DNA of 64,000 nucleotides from Fusarium oxysporum f. sp. lycopersici 4287. Its lineage: Eukaryota; Ascomycota; Sordariomycetes; Hypocreales; Nectriaceae. Where the stretch lies: NCBI RefSeq assembly GCF_000149955.1, contig NC_030993.1:3615453-3679452 (forward strand), read 5' to 3'. The position numbers and the translations under genes were made by a program. Positions 47,830 through 59,763 of this stretch are shown here, piece by piece. The notes below the pieces were generated by a model. The model searched no databases. It saw only the letters and a list, made by a program, of their open reading frames with translations, and had not been told where the DNA came from. Numbering within the stretch: the stretch's first letter is position 1; every line of letters begins with the position of its first letter.

Positions 47830-48261
47830 ATGGAAGACAATGGCCTCATTGTCTCAGCATCCTTCTGTAGGATCGAAGTGTCCACCTTAAGCCATATGCC
47901 GCTTTACTCCATTATCGTCAATATTGCCATCCTCTCTTATGCACCAATGGCCCTGCTTGTTGCTCGAGACGCGATCCACGCTGATGACCTTAAACGTTAT
48001 GATGAAGTCATGAAGACTATTGTCGGCAATCAGATTCTCAACTTTTACCCGAAGAATCCAGTAATCAGGTTCGACATCCATGAATACCCATCTGAACCGG
48101 TAATGCACCTGTCAGTCAGACCTAACTTTAACTCACATGTAAACAAGATTATCCGGTCTGAGGTGTTCAAGCCAAGCCGAGATGCCGATGCATACTTCAA
48201 GCAGGAGGATGAACTAGCAAAAGAGTTTCTTCAACAATCTTTTAGGGAAGGAACAGTATAA
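47830..48261 (+). CDS. Possible small protein of unknown function
   Basis: A 143-codon open frame from ATG to TAA. Residues 25-45 are hydrophobic (LYSIIVNIAILSYAPMALLV) and the rest is hydrophilic with mixed charge (KRYDEVMKTIVGNQ, EDELAKEFLQQ). I recognise no family, signal peptide or partner exon. It could be a real single-exon gene, a surviving exon of a decayed one, or chance. Confidence 0.3.
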   Translation: MEDNGLIVSASFCRIEVSTLSHMPLYSIIVNIAILSYAPMALLVARDAIHADDLKRYDEVMKTIVGNQILNFYPKNPVIRFDIHEYPSEPVMHLSVRPNFNSHVNKIIRSEVFKPSRDADAYFKQEDELAKEFLQQSFREGTV

Positions 48262-50221
48262 ATTGGAGAGACCTGGCGTAAGGACAACTAACTTCATTAA
48301 AAGGAGTTGGAAGTTCACACTGTTACCATGTCATCAGAGTTGCCAGTAGCAAGTCGCAGACATTAATAGTGCATGCCGGGGCCCAATACGCTTGGAAATA
48401 CATGCTACATACCCCAAGCTGAGATCCTTGCATACCTCCAATGTTGCAGCATGGCATGCGCAAAGATGCATGGCCCCTCCGAAATCTATAGGGTCAGCGT
48501 AGGCTATCCTTTCTTGGATCTAATGTTGCTACGGTCTGGGATCTGCCTGGACCGTCCGCAACCTATTGAGGAACGGGCGTAAAGCTAATAACATGGATAA
48601 GGGAGGTAACCTCACATCAATTACCTTTACGTGCCAGATCATTGTCGAAGGCTAACTAACAAATGCATTTATGGCACGACGGAATGGGGTCAGCTCGCCA
48701 TAGTCGTGATGCCTCAATAATAGCACTGGGACCAATATAACACTTCGCGAATACAGACATAGTAGGATCGACGAAGAATGTCACTCGCTATTACTCTATA
48801 TTACCTATACTCAGATTGCATCGTAACACGTTTAGCCGCCCAAAGAGGTATGTACCTTTGCCAGCAAAGTGATATGATAGCTGACGTCTCCGTGTAGTAC
48901 ATGGTCTATTCGACCTTATCCATATTTATCCGGCCCTGACAGCCAGATAAACCAGCCGTAATTAGACATCTAATCCTTGTATCGCAGCTACATTTGGAAC
49001 CAGGAAATTGGAAATTGAGCTTGTCAAACTCTCCAGTAAAGAATGGGATGCTGTACATATTTATGCGATAGCATGACACTAACAACGGCTGACTTACATC
49101 CAAAGCAATGGAGTCTAAGATACACAATATTCCTACAGGCTTAAGTATCAAATCTCCTTCTTTGACATGGTGGTCTTGTCACTTAAAGTCCATCGTCTAT
49201 TCAACCTTATCCGTCTTCGCGCATTGATTCATCAGCAACACAATTCTGTTTAAACGCATGACATCAAGAACTTTGTCCATTCACCCTCGCCATAGACCGC
49301 CTTACAGAAAGTGGAGTATCGCCCTCGCTAATCTAAGCACTCACATATGAAACACGTTATCCCTATACTACGGCACTTATATCCTCCCACCAACTTAACC
49401 GGCCATTAGCCTAAACAGCTAAACAGGAAGATGAAGAACCTTATTAGGGAACAAATTCCTCAGAGAATAATATCGACGCCGATCTATTGCCAAGCACGGA
49501 GACGACCCGAGGTTAAAAGGAAATCTCATGCATCGTGGACTTTAGCCAGAATGCGGCATACATGGATCATGCATATGATCCGAAGAGCCATCTTACATCG
49601 GGATAAGTATGTCGAGCCGGATTGACCCGACGGGATGAAGCGTCGCGAGTTTAAAATTTAACCTTTGTTGACGTTTGTCGACGCCGTGTTTCATTATCTA
49701 ATACTACTTCGATCTGAAGATCAGCTTGATTAGCGAGCTATAACCCATGGACAATATTGGAGTACTGCTCGAAAGAAACAATAGGAATGAGTGAGTGATC
49801 CTACGTACTATGTATCAGTATTCCAAGTTCAATTGTCAGAATGTCGAGGATTATAAATGGCCTCAAAGCTTTTACCCGTCAAGGTGGAAGCACACCATGC
49901 CAAGCACAATCACTCCATTAAAACCATGTTCTGGGCACTCCGGCAATAGCTTCGGCTCTCATTACTGACATCCTGGATACACATCAAGAACATTATGATA
50001 CTAGAAGTGGTCCCATTGCAACACCAAGTCATTCTGCTTCTCTTACTCGTTCGTCGAAGAAAGCTTGGCACGCATGTTTATCCTTCGGCATAGCAGCCTA
50101 ATATGATATGTCTGCCACGTGCACTCCTCCTTCCCCATGATCCCTGCCTCCCCGCAATAAGGTGCTGGCATCCCGAGTCACGATCTCAAGCCACGGACCA
50201 GAGGAATTGGGGAATGCCATT

Positions 50222-50227
50222 TTAGCC
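50222..50227 (-). promoter_or_regulatory. Candidate XlnR/Xyr1 site
   Basis: TTAGCC (GGCTAA on the minus strand) lies 470 bases before the xylanase ATG and matches the xylanase-activator consensus GGCTAR. Single six-base matches occur often by chance. Confidence 0.3.
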
Positions 50228-50594
50228 GGAAGTCAATTATGGATGCCACCGATCGAAATTGCGGAGGAAACATCACGCCAGTTCTTATGAATGCGTCCTG
50301 CCAATCGCATCACAGACTGACTCTTGGGGATAAGGGGTTGTTCACCTATCATTGGCCAGGAGAGTTCTTACCGTCTTGGCTCCAGTGCTTACCGTCTTGG
50401 CCTTCATGCGAGTGGGGAAGAAGAGGCTGAGATTTCCAAGATGAATGCAAAGAGTTGCTTTTGCTAGTAACGGAGAGCCAGGTTCCGAGGTAGGGCACCA
50501 AGCTAGAGGGTTGGAAGAGCCTGATGATCTTGGTATTAAGGACTAAGATACTTGGCAGTCGACTTATGACAGGCGATATGAAGCCTTATACGAG

Positions 50595-50603
50595 TATATA
50601 TAG
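50595..50603 (+). promoter_or_regulatory. TATA box of the xylanase gene
   Basis: TATATATAG lies about 94 bases before the ATG at 50697, a normal fungal spacing. Confidence 0.6.
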
Positions 50604-50630
50604 AGAACATCCCGCTCACCAACTAATTGA

Positions 50631-51490
<860 letters not shown>

Positions 51491-51774
51491 GACCTGCCTG
51501 TGAAGGTTCGTTGGCCTTGAAACAATGAGGCTGAATCTCTCTATGGCATTGCTTGGGAATTATGATAAAGATGGTGGATGTGAAAACTATGAAGAAGGCT
51601 TGACCTGGTGTCAATTGATGGGGCTTTACTTTTCAGCGCGGGACATTTCTCCTTTGGAGTTATGTCTTGTCATTCTCTAGTACATAACTTTGATCTGATC
51701 AATATTACATATCGCGAAATACCTTCCACGCTCAGTGAACCATCAGTGATGCTCCATACCTATTATTCGTGCCT

Positions 51775-53101
51775 CTATTTGCCATATTTTACGTCCCGCG
51801 TCCTCGCTCCCGGAAGATCCCTCAACTCTATATCATTCGCATCCTTAAATCCTTTTGTATCATCCCAGGACCCAACGACTGTCTGGTCTATTGACGAGTA
51901 TCTGGCATGACTGCCGGACGATGATGGCCACGCCTCGCTACCACGCTGCTTGGAGTGAAAGCATATCGTTCGGTTGCCAAACCCAGAGTGTTTGCGTGTG
52001 GACTCCCAGCTGTTGCTTTCTCGACTCGGTTCTTGGGACTTGGTTCGCGATCCGAAGTATGGGCGTAGTGAAGGAAGGCAAGCGACGACGAGACCTATGT
52101 TTACGTCTAGAGCGCTCCAAAGTACTGCAGCAACGATTAGCATCTGTAGGTGGCGAAATGAATCGTAGGTCGTACCTATTGTACTTAATGAGATGCTAGA
52201 ATCGGCACCAGCCTTCCAGATCATGACAAAGCGAACAAGACTAACAGCCATGTTGACGGTGCCGAGAAGGAAGGTGAAGTATATACCGAGTCTCAAGGTT
52301 CTTCTGACGTGCAGAGCTGGTACAATTAACCACGGCAGAATGAACACTCCACTTTATTAGACATCGTCCCAACAGAATGGAGATCAACTTACCCAACAGA
52401 TCTCCCAGAAATGACAGTCCCCAGCCAACGTGAAAAGTAACAGCATAAGTCCACTTCGGACATGTCCTCGAAGGCCTGAGATCCCTGTAGATTTATTAGT
52501 GCCGTGCCTCAAGAACATACTGAATGAACCTACCAGCTTCGGTTTATGGGGAGACAAATACAGAATAAAATCACGATGGTGATGATGTAACTGATCCCCA
52601 CGAACCAAATTGTCGCCCAGAGGAACCTGAGCCTCTTGACCATAAACTCCGGAAAGACCTGTAGATAAACAGCAAGCAACGCAGCTTTGCACAAGTATAG
52701 CGTCGTATAAAAGGGAAAGCTCGATGCGAACAGCAACTACTCCACGTCAGCTCCCATCTATCACCCCGATTCCCCTACTCACCTTCAATATCAACACCAA
52801 ATTGGCAGAACCTCCATGGTATCCCTTCAATGTTGTATGAACGCTCGGATCGAATGCATCGAGCACTGCAAACACTGGTGAAAACGCAGCTGTAATAAGG
52901 CCCGATATCCACGCTGCTACCATGAATATGTCGCTAAGTAGTAATTTTCGCTTTTGTATTCGAAGACGAAGGTTCAGGCGCGCGATAACGAGGATTGTCG
53001 CTATAATGACGAGTATTTGAGATAGCTATAGCCATTAGCACCAGTCCCTCCCGTAGACACAGAGATCTTACGAGAATATCCTTTGCCTCTGGATTCTTCA
53101 T
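51775..53101 (-). CDS. Seven-helix membrane protein with fungal rhodopsin-like domain (PTH11-related)
   Basis: Five minus-strand exons, 53072-53101, 52783-53025, 52534-52736, 52393-52484 and 51775-52346, keep phase to 379 aa. The order of hydrophobic helices and the motifs ARLNLRLRIQKRKLLLSDIF, FPFYTTLYLCKAALLAVYLQVFP, ILFCICLPINRSW, VFILPWLIV and WSALDVNIGLVVACLPSLRPYF are those of the fungal integral membrane (rhodopsin-domain) family, which includes PTH11-like GPCR candidates. The last 95 residues are a Ser-rich cytosolic tail. No CFEM domain is present. The 30-nt first exon is small but in frame. Ligand and role unknown. Confidence 0.85.
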
Positions 53102-53656
53102 CGCGACATGCCTCGGGCGTTTGCTGTGGCCCAGATACTCCCACAGCATTTCGCCTCTGGTACAAGAAGGAGAATGGGCACAAGAGCATTATGGCTGTTT
53201 ATACCCGCGCCAAACGGGTCTTCGGCAATAAAATGGCTTGTCTTTGAGTTCGGACCTGGCATTTCTTCGTGTCTTACCTTTCTTGGCAACATGCCAACCG
53301 TGGCGCTAAGATGGAAACGTCAATTGTTCTACAGTGGAACGGGACTAGGTCTGGACGTTTTAGGGGATTGGTGGTGCCTTGAGGGGCCGAGGCCACCTTG
53401 GCAAGTATTAAAATATTCCCATAGATGGAAGGGAAATGGTGTATCCGAAAGTAGATCTTGTCACCAGTAAGCCAACTTGCAGAACGGTGATGTCACAAGG
53501 AACCAGGATTGTCGTAATGGGTTTTTTCTTTGATTACTAGTCCATAGCTTATTCTATAGCATCATACCCCTAGCTTGACCTATAAAACCTGGGGGGCAAA
53601 TAGTTATGTCTTGCGGCGAGACATGTATCGCAGTAGACATCGTCAGACCGGCAAAC
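53102..53656. other. Intergenic
   Basis: It is the upstream region of the rhodopsin-domain gene and the downstream part of the first small cysteine-rich gene, where the same frame continues past its stop with a CxxC motif (about 53590-53656). Confidence 0.5.
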
Positions 53657-53791
53657 CTATTCGCAGACGCAGGGGCAGCGACGGACCTTATTGGCATGTT
53701 GCTTGGGACCGTTGTTGTCGACCAAAGGGTCAACTATTGTTGTTGCTTCTCCAGACGTGGTATTGCTGGGAGGCGTGCATGACTTGGCCAT
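53657..53791 (-). CDS. Small cysteine-rich protein, tandem family copy A
   Basis: A 44-codon minus-strand frame (ATG 53791, TAG 53657-53659). It starts MAKSCTPPSNTTSGEATT, continues with DPLVDNN..KQHANK and ends RRCPCVCE. It aligns with copies at 54305 and 55501: Pro/Ser/Thr-rich start, E-x-T, PL[LV], KQ.AN, then C-x-C. After the TAG the frame continues CRSDDVYCDTC, matching the C-terminal CxxC of copy B. There is no signal peptide, so it is probably intracellular. Found in none of the families I know; the tandem copies and similar upstream sequence argue for real genes. Confidence 0.5.
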   Translation of the reverse strand: MAKSCTPPSNTTSGEATTIVDPLVDNNGPKQHANKVRRCPCVCE

Positions 53792-54304
53792 CTGCAATAC
53801 CAATATCAAGAGTCTCGGAAGGAAGAATGTGCATGTTCGGAGGCATTGTGAGGTGATAGTTGTACACGTGGATGCATCTGTCCTTCTGACTTGTGCGGTA
53901 AAAGGTTGTTAGTTGGAGTAGCGGAGTATTTGGCGAGTTGAAGTGTGATTTTTAGATCGTTCGCGCGCATGCGTAGAGTTTATGTAGTTATTTGGAGATT
54001 GTTTATTCACAGCAAGATTTCAGAGTCCTCTGCATAATTTCAACAAGGCTTGCTACTCACAGTGAGCTGAGTTACCTACAGCTCTCGGTCTGATCATAGA
54101 TTGTTTAATAGCTCGAGCGCAACTATAAATACTTCACTCATACACAGACACAGTGATACGTAATTTATATGAGTTTCTCTTTATTATCACCTACTAAGTC
54201 CACTCCGGTGAACTTGCGTAAGCATCATTTATAGCCATTCTCAATGATCATCATTGACACCCAAGCTTAGAGGTTTAGTGAATAAGTGATCAATTTCCAT
54301 CTCC
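53792..54304. other. Intergenic
   Basis: It is the promoter of copy A (its GTGTGATTTTT segment resembles those of the other copies) and the 3' flank of copy B. AT-rich; no gene. Confidence 0.45.
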
Positions 54305-54547
54305 TCATGATCTTCTTCCCATTGCCACCGGAGCTTCTGACTCCTCAGGTGGGCAATGCTCAACACACCAATGACACCTGTAGCCCCTAATTAGGACAAG
54401 GTTCGTGCATTGCGGTTGCATCCTGCAGGCGCAGAGTGACATGGCACCTTGTTTGTTGGCTGCAGAATGGATGAGTCCAGTGTGAGGATTTGTCGCCTCG
54501 ACCGAAGGGGAGGGGGAGGGGTCTGGGGTGGTATTGCTGGAAGGCAT
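54305..54547 (-). CDS. Small cysteine-rich protein, tandem family copy B (full length)
   Basis: An 80-aa frame (ATG 54547, TGA at 54305). It begins MPSSNTTPDPSPSPSVEATN, then SAANKQGAMSLCAC, and carries the complete C-terminal part QCTNLVLIRGYRCHWCVEHC. The pattern C-x-C-x(n)-C-x(n)-C-x2-C-x3-C suggests a small zinc or disulfide fold. There is no signal peptide. It is the only copy of the three without an internal stop. An in-frame extension upstream to 54748 exists but crosses the promoter segment shared with copy C, so the ATG at 54547 is preferred. Confidence 0.55.
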   Translation of the reverse strand: MPSSNTTPDPSPSPSVEATNPHTGLIHSAANKQGAMSLCACRMQPQCTNLVLIRGYRCHWCVEHCPPEESEAPVAMGRRS

Positions 54548-55500
54548 AGTGATAGACTGATAGGCTGGGGGCTGTTCTTGGATGTTGCTGTGAATCTGTG
54601 GTAGTGTTTGTGTTGCGTGTTGGCTGAGGTGTGATTTTCCAGCTGAGTTTGGTCCAACCGCGAGATTATATCTACGATGGACGTGGCAGGCATATGAATC
54701 ATTCTCCCGCTGTTGAGTCTTGTCACGGCCATTTTGAACTTCTTTCACCGTGCAAAGGGTGTAAAGCGCACACCTACTGCCTGCAGAAAGGCTTTTGTCA
54801 GTGTATTCTTGATCTGCAAACCATTCACTTCAAGTTGCCCGTCAGTTCGACACTGTTCAGATGTCCCAGCAGACATGACGTGCAGAGGAGTGGATCATGA
54901 GTCGCAGCTGCTGGTCAACCGGCACGTCCCAATGTCACTGACAGCGCTAGAAGTCTGTACATTCTACTAGATCACTTATTGTGATAGCCAGCACAGGGAG
55001 GTGGGCAATGGAGCTGTCGCTTCTAGGATTGTTAAGCGTCCCCTTTCGGGACAACAACTGTTATATTCCACAAGATCATATATCTAGATCACATGTGACT
55101 TATGTAAGACATAATTACTCTATCAGTGTAGGATATAAACTATTGGTGCTTCTTTAGACATATTAACAAGGAATAATCACTCTATGTTACACAGATGTTT
55201 GGTGTTGGGGATCGACGCACGTGTCATAATTGAGCTCGTTGTCATTCTCTTTATCACTCTCGCATCGGCTCGATTCAACAAAAGTTATCATATTAATTAG
55301 AAAATCAGTTAATTGATCTCTTTCTATTGGATTCTATAGCCCCAACCAACTCCTCGTCAACCCATGTATTCCCCACGTCTTTGCGTCACAACTTTTTCCG
55401 TTCATTACTTCTCAACAGCCAAAGTGAAATTAGCCTCAGGATGGCACAGCACAAGGCAAACATTGCAGTATATTGCCCTTTCCCTATGGGCAGCTCTTAT
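54548..55500. other. Intergenic, with remnant of copy C
   Basis: The left part is the promoter of copy B. Positions 55405-55500 are the continuation of copy C beyond its TGA, keeping IYCNVCLVLCHPE in frame up to TAA at 55405-55407. Confidence 0.45.
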
Positions 55501-55635
55501 TCATTGATCACTGCATCTCTTGCATTGGCATAGGATGTTGGCGTTTTGTTTGCATGCTGGGTCGTTGAGTAACGGATTCAGAACTGTATCCTCATTTGCA
55601 GTAGGAGCAGGGGGCATAACCTCCTGGTTAGACAT
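55501..55635 (-). CDS. Small cysteine-rich protein, tandem family copy C
   Basis: A 44-codon frame (ATG 55635, TGA 55501-55503). It begins MSNQEVMPPAPTANEDTVLN, then PLLNDPACKQNANILCQCKRC. It is exactly the length of copy A and stops at the equivalent place, but the frame then continues with YCNVCLVLCHPE, the counterpart of YRCHWCVEHCPPE in copy B. Upstream sequence (TTATATC.AC.., GGCATGATTCGTTCTC, CTGAG, GTCAGTGCCATT) is visibly related to that of copy B, so promoter and coding part were duplicated together. Function unknown. Confidence 0.5.
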   Translation of the reverse strand: MSNQEVMPPAPTANEDTVLNPLLNDPACKQNANILCQCKRCSDQ

Positions 55636-56356
55636 GATGATCTTGGTTGTTGTAGTAATTGTGAAGATGAGGGTGTTTGGTCTTGTCTTGTAGTCTTTGT
55701 TTCTGTGTGCTGGAGTGTGACTTTGAGCCTGGCATTGGCTGTGGAGGGAGTTTATATCGACATTGCGAACCGGTCGGCATGATTCGTTCTCTCCTGGCTG
55801 AGCACCGTCAGTGCCATTCTAGTGCCTTTATCACGCTCAAAGTCTGATGTCCATCGCGCTCAATGCTTCAGATCTATGCCCAATCACTCTATTATGGTGA
55901 TGCGCGTAATCACGTCGCCAGTTCACTCTCAACTCGGCGTTGTTCACAGTGACTCGGCGTGACCATGACTGATACCATATACTACGAGCCGCTGCCACCA
56001 ATTGCCGCTCCAAAACACGACGCGTCACTGATATTAAGAGACAAGACAAGTCTGCCCGCAGCCTCTCCTCCCAAAACTCAGTCCGTTCCTGAATTTCTTG
56101 GCAAAACTGCGCCTCGGATGCATGTCGAAGGATTCAGCACGTGTAATGATATCACCAATCAAAGCGTAAGGCTTAGCGTTCTCAAAAAGGGGCCCGCAAA
56201 CGGGCCAATCACCTCCATTCATAATTCCGGTACAGCGGGGTAACCACTGTAACATCAGCGGCTGCGCCCTAAACCTCCCCAAACCCAATTCAATTCAAAT
56301 CCTCCATCTCCATCTTCTCTCAAGCATCTCTCCTCAACCGCACGCGACATGACGCC
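55636..56356. other. Intergenic
   Basis: It is the promoter of copy C and of the glycosyltransferase gene. The last 80 bases are a C/T-rich leader. A 94-codon frame at 55959 has no family features and I do not call it. Confidence 0.5.
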
Positions 56357-57614
56357 ATGCGCCCTTCCCACGCAAACATCGGCTTCTGGCTGGTGTGGTT
56401 CACCGCCCTAATCTGGTCCTACCGCAACTCCTACGACGACCCGTCCTCCTTCTTCTACAAGTCCCGCATCGCCTTCAACCGGCGCTACTCGGCCCTCCGC
56501 GAAAAACAAGTCGACGCCTACCTCGAGCGCGAGATCTTCCCCGTCGCGCACAAGCAGCGCACCGAAGTACAAGTCGACAATGAGTTCCTCTGCATCGGCA
56601 TCCCCAGCATCAATCGCACGACGTCGGGGTTTTTAGCGCATACCGTCGGCAGTCTTGTTGATACGTTGACGCCGAATGAGCGGAATCAGATTCACATTGT
56701 TGTTCTGCTGGCGGATAAAGATCCTACGAAGCACTTTGCTTACGGGAAGGATTGGTTGTTCGGGCTTGCTGATGATGTTTTGGTGTATTCCAACGACTCC
56801 AAGACCGAGTCGAAGCTCAATTACAAGGTCCTTCCCCACGATGTTCGCGGTATGGGACGCAGCGACGATCGCGTGGAGAACATACGACTTGATCACTCGG
56901 TCCTCTTCGAAGCGTGTCGAAGACGCGATCCGACGTACTTTGCGCTTATTGAAGACGATATAATAGCTTCGCCCGATTGGTTCACGCGGTTTAAAAAGGG
57001 TGTCATCGAGGTTGAACAGAAGGCGACCGATGCGCATAAAGATTGGATGTACCTGCGACTGTTTTACTCCGAGATCTTTATGGGCTGGAATAACGAAGAG
57101 ATCTTTGACTATCTCAAGGTCGTCATCCTAGGATACACAGCTTTAATAGCCTGTCTTCTCCTCGCCCTACGATGTAGACAGCGCCGCCACAAAGTTGTTT
57201 TAGGGAAGGCCCTCCATTACCTGAGGCTTACCGGGACGTACTATCAACCACTTGATCTGATCTCAGCCTTTTCCGCTCTCATAGTGGCGCTTAGCTTGAT
57301 CCATCAGCCTCCACCGACTCTTCACACGCTCCCCCACGGTGCGCGAAATGCCACGCTACGGCTGCTGTGCGCAAGGCCTAGTATTTCCGAACCATCACCT
57401 ACAGAACCTGCAGGATTTCCTGCGCGAGCCGCCGTATCAGTTCCCAGGGGATATGATCATGGAGGATTACGCGCGGGATAACGGGCTGAGCAAGTGGGCG
57501 CTTGATCCGAGTGTTTTGCAGCATGTTGGGCTGGTTGAGTCGAGTGATGGGCCGCGAAGGGCGGAGGTATGGAATTTTAGTTTTGAGAGGTTGAAGGGGT
57601 CATTGTCGCGATAG
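56357..57614 (+). CDS. PGAP4-like GPI-glycan glycosyltransferase, one-base frame break
   Basis: The N-terminal signal anchor (NIGFWLVWFTALIWSYR) is followed by a GT-A-like domain: CIGIPSINR, ADKDPTKHF, the acidic ALIEDDIIA motif, and YLRLFYSEIFMGWNNE. A hydrophobic pair, VVILGYTALIACLLLALRC and LISAFSALIVALSLI, interrupts the catalytic domain as in PGAP4. After it the frame shifts by one base at about 57302. The C-terminal half is intact in the next frame: SLHRLFTRS, VREMPRYGCCAQGLVFP and FPGDMIMEDYARDNGLSKWAL. Total length is one over a multiple of three. A canonical intron 57238-57307 would also restore the frame but would delete the third helix. PGAP4 acts in the Golgi on GPI glycans; the role here is by similarity. 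Confidence 0.75.
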
Positions 57615-57788
57615 AGATACCCGATATATGTATATACTGGTCTGCGCATTTGTGAAGACGGGGACGGTCGCGTTGGAGTGTGGCGATCAATCGGCTCACG
57701 CGATGGGAGCAGGCTTCATCAGCGCGTCGCTATCTGTACATGACGTTCAATTGATGCATCGCAATAGATAAAAGTTATTATTCCCATA

Positions 57789-58274
57789 TCATTCCAGTTC
57801 TTTGCGGAAATACACACGTTCAAACCCGTCTTCCTCCCTCCTCCCAGTCTCCACGAACCCCATCTTAAGGTACAGCCCCAGATTCTCAAACATCTTCACA
57901 TTCGTATACAACTCCAACGCATTGCGACCTCGCGACCTCGCAAAGTCTTCAGCATAGCGCATCAACACCTTTCCGTAACCTCGACCCTGCGCACTTGGGT
58001 TAACTACCAAGTTCTCGATCTTTATGGTGTCGGAGTCTGGTTCGTGTTGGAGAACGAGCGCGCCGACGGGGATTTGAGCGGCGTGCAGGATAAAGACGTT
58101 GTGGGCTGTGAGAAGAGATGCGTAGTCTGCTGTCATTGGGGCTGGCGGTTTGCCGATCCGAGGGATATATTTCTCGTATGCTGCGTTGACGATAGTCTTA
58201 ATTGAAGGTATGTCGCTCGCTTGGGCGCGGGTGAGCGTGAGGTCTGGCGAGGTGAATGGAGGGTCGGCAGCCAT
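57789..58274 (-). CDS. GNAT-family N-acetyltransferase
   Basis: An intact single exon of 161 aa. The acetyl-CoA pyrophosphate loop is QGRGYG (96-101), preceded by IENLVVNPSA and followed by LMRYAEDFARSRG. The C-terminal LELYTNVKMFENLGLYLKMGF is the usual GNAT motif B. Substrate unknown. It converges with the glycosyltransferase gene. Confidence 0.9.
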   Translation of the reverse strand: MAADPPFTSPDLTLTRAQASDIPSIKTIVNAAYEKYIPRIGKPPAPMTADYASLLTAHNVFILHAAQIPVGALVLQHEPDSDTIKIENLVVNPSAQGRGYGKVLMRYAEDFARSRGRNALELYTNVKMFENLGLYLKMGFVETGRREEDGFERVYFRKELE

Positions 58275-58978
58275 GACGTCGCGTTCACGATTGATGGGTA
58301 CTCAGATAACGCAAATGACAGAAAAGATGCTGCAAAGATGAGATTCAATTGACATTCACTTTTCAGGCAATGGCTCTTCTTCATTGAGGACCGGGCCGGT
58401 TCAGTGAGTCAAGTGTCAGTGAGTAAGCCTACCTACCCGGCAGTTGGCTGGTTGGACGTTGATCATGACGCGCATAGCGATTGAGTACCTAAAACACAAC
58501 GACTGCTAATGCGTAAAGTATACACAATATTTCTGTGCTTAACGAGACATAAATATTTGTTAGTTCATCTAATAATATCGTCATTTGAGGGCCTCTTAAA
58601 CTGAATGACCCACAGAAGGAATCCTCTGGCTGATGTGAGCCACAACACTACTGCGGAGAATTAATCAGAACCCGCGACATTTTCGTATAGCGTATCGATC
58701 TAGGAAGTAAGCCAGGCCATAAGCCAAGCTTTAAAATTCGCATGCTTGTAACCTAAACATGTTCCTTATCGCTAGTAGCTGAGCATTTAATTAAATAAAT
58801 ACGCCAAAACAGATGGCTGAGTGACACTAGCGGACTTTGGGATCGTCATCCTTGAAAGTCCGCATACCGCCGCAACCAGCATCTCCAGAAACGTCTACGA
58901 ACTCCCTTTATATAAGGGTCGCTTGAGCCTCATTACTCTCTCACGAACCAAACTTCAGCACAATAGACGCAATTAAAC
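58275..58978. other. Intergenic, divergent promoters
   Basis: It separates the GNAT gene and the NAD(P)-binding gene, which point away from each other. The only element I see is a TATATAA box at 58909-58915 for the right-hand gene. Confidence 0.55.
58909..58915 (+). promoter_or_regulatory. TATA box of the NAD(P)-binding protein gene
   Basis: TATATAA lies about 64 bases before the ATG at 58979, within a near-palindrome CCCTTTATATAAGGG. Confidence 0.55.
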
Positions 58979-59763
58979 ATGAAAGTCCTCTTCCTCGGCG
59001 CATCAGGCTCCATCGGCAGCGAAGCCTTCCGCCAATGTCTCTCCCATCCAAAGATTACTTCAGTAGTCGCATTCGTGCGCCGCGCCCTCCCCGCTGATGT
59101 ATCAGATCATGCGAAACTTCAGACTGTCATGATAAAAGACTTTTCAAAATGGTCTGAAGATATTCTCCTCCCGCACGTCGACGCCGCTGCTATGATTTGG
59201 TAAGTTGATCTTGTTATTGTGAAGGAGGGTTTGAGGCTGATGATAATAGTGCCATGGGCTCGTATAGAGGAAACGTCAACGTTGATATGGAGTACCCCCT
59301 CGCTTTCCAAACTGCCTTCGCGCCTCTTCTCGAGAAACAACCTAAGCGAGAACCATTTCGGTTTATTCATCTCAGTGGGAAGTGGGTTGTTCAGGAACAA
59401 GATGCGAAGTTATGGGTTAATGACTACCCTCGTAAACTCAAAGTACGTCCCCCTCCCCTCTTATCTCACCACCGCTGACAGTTTCAGGGCTTGTATGAAC
59501 TTCGCTCACTAGAGCTTGCGAAAGAGCATGCAGCTGTTTGGAAGGCTTGGATGTTAAGACCTGGCGGTGTTATTACCAACAGGATGAGAGTGCCTGGGTA
59601 TTTGGCTCAGTTGCTACTGGGTGATGATTATGTTATTCGGAATGAGGAGCTAGGTGCGTTCTTTACGTATTTGGCTGTTGAGGGGAGTGAGAAAGATGAG
59701 TTTGTTGTTTTGAATAGAAGGATCGTTGAGGGCGGGAGGGAGTATTTGAAGAAGATGACATGA
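58979..59763 (+). CDS. Small NAD(P)-binding Rossmann protein (HTATIP2/atypical SDR-like)
   Basis: Three exons (58979-59199, 59250-59442, 59488-59763) give 229 aa. It starts at the first strand with LFLGASGSI (GxSGxxG nucleotide motif) and FRQCLSHP, then VVAFVRRALP (basic residues suggest NADPH), MGSYRGN, FIHLSGKWV and ELAKEHAAVWKAWMLRPGGV. This is the short atypical-SDR group found in many ascomycetes. Substrate unknown. Confidence 0.82.

Noticed and set aside
53108..53470. 120-codon plus-strand frame
   Set aside because: It overlaps the promoter and first exon of the rhodopsin-domain gene; no family features and odd composition.
55501..55503. TGA in copy C as a selenocysteine codon
   Set aside because: Filamentous ascomycetes generally lack the selenocysteine machinery, and copy A has TAG at the equivalent place.
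55959..56243. 94-codon plus-strand frame before the glycosyltransferase
   Set aside because: It has no motif and no partner exon, and it sits in the promoter region.
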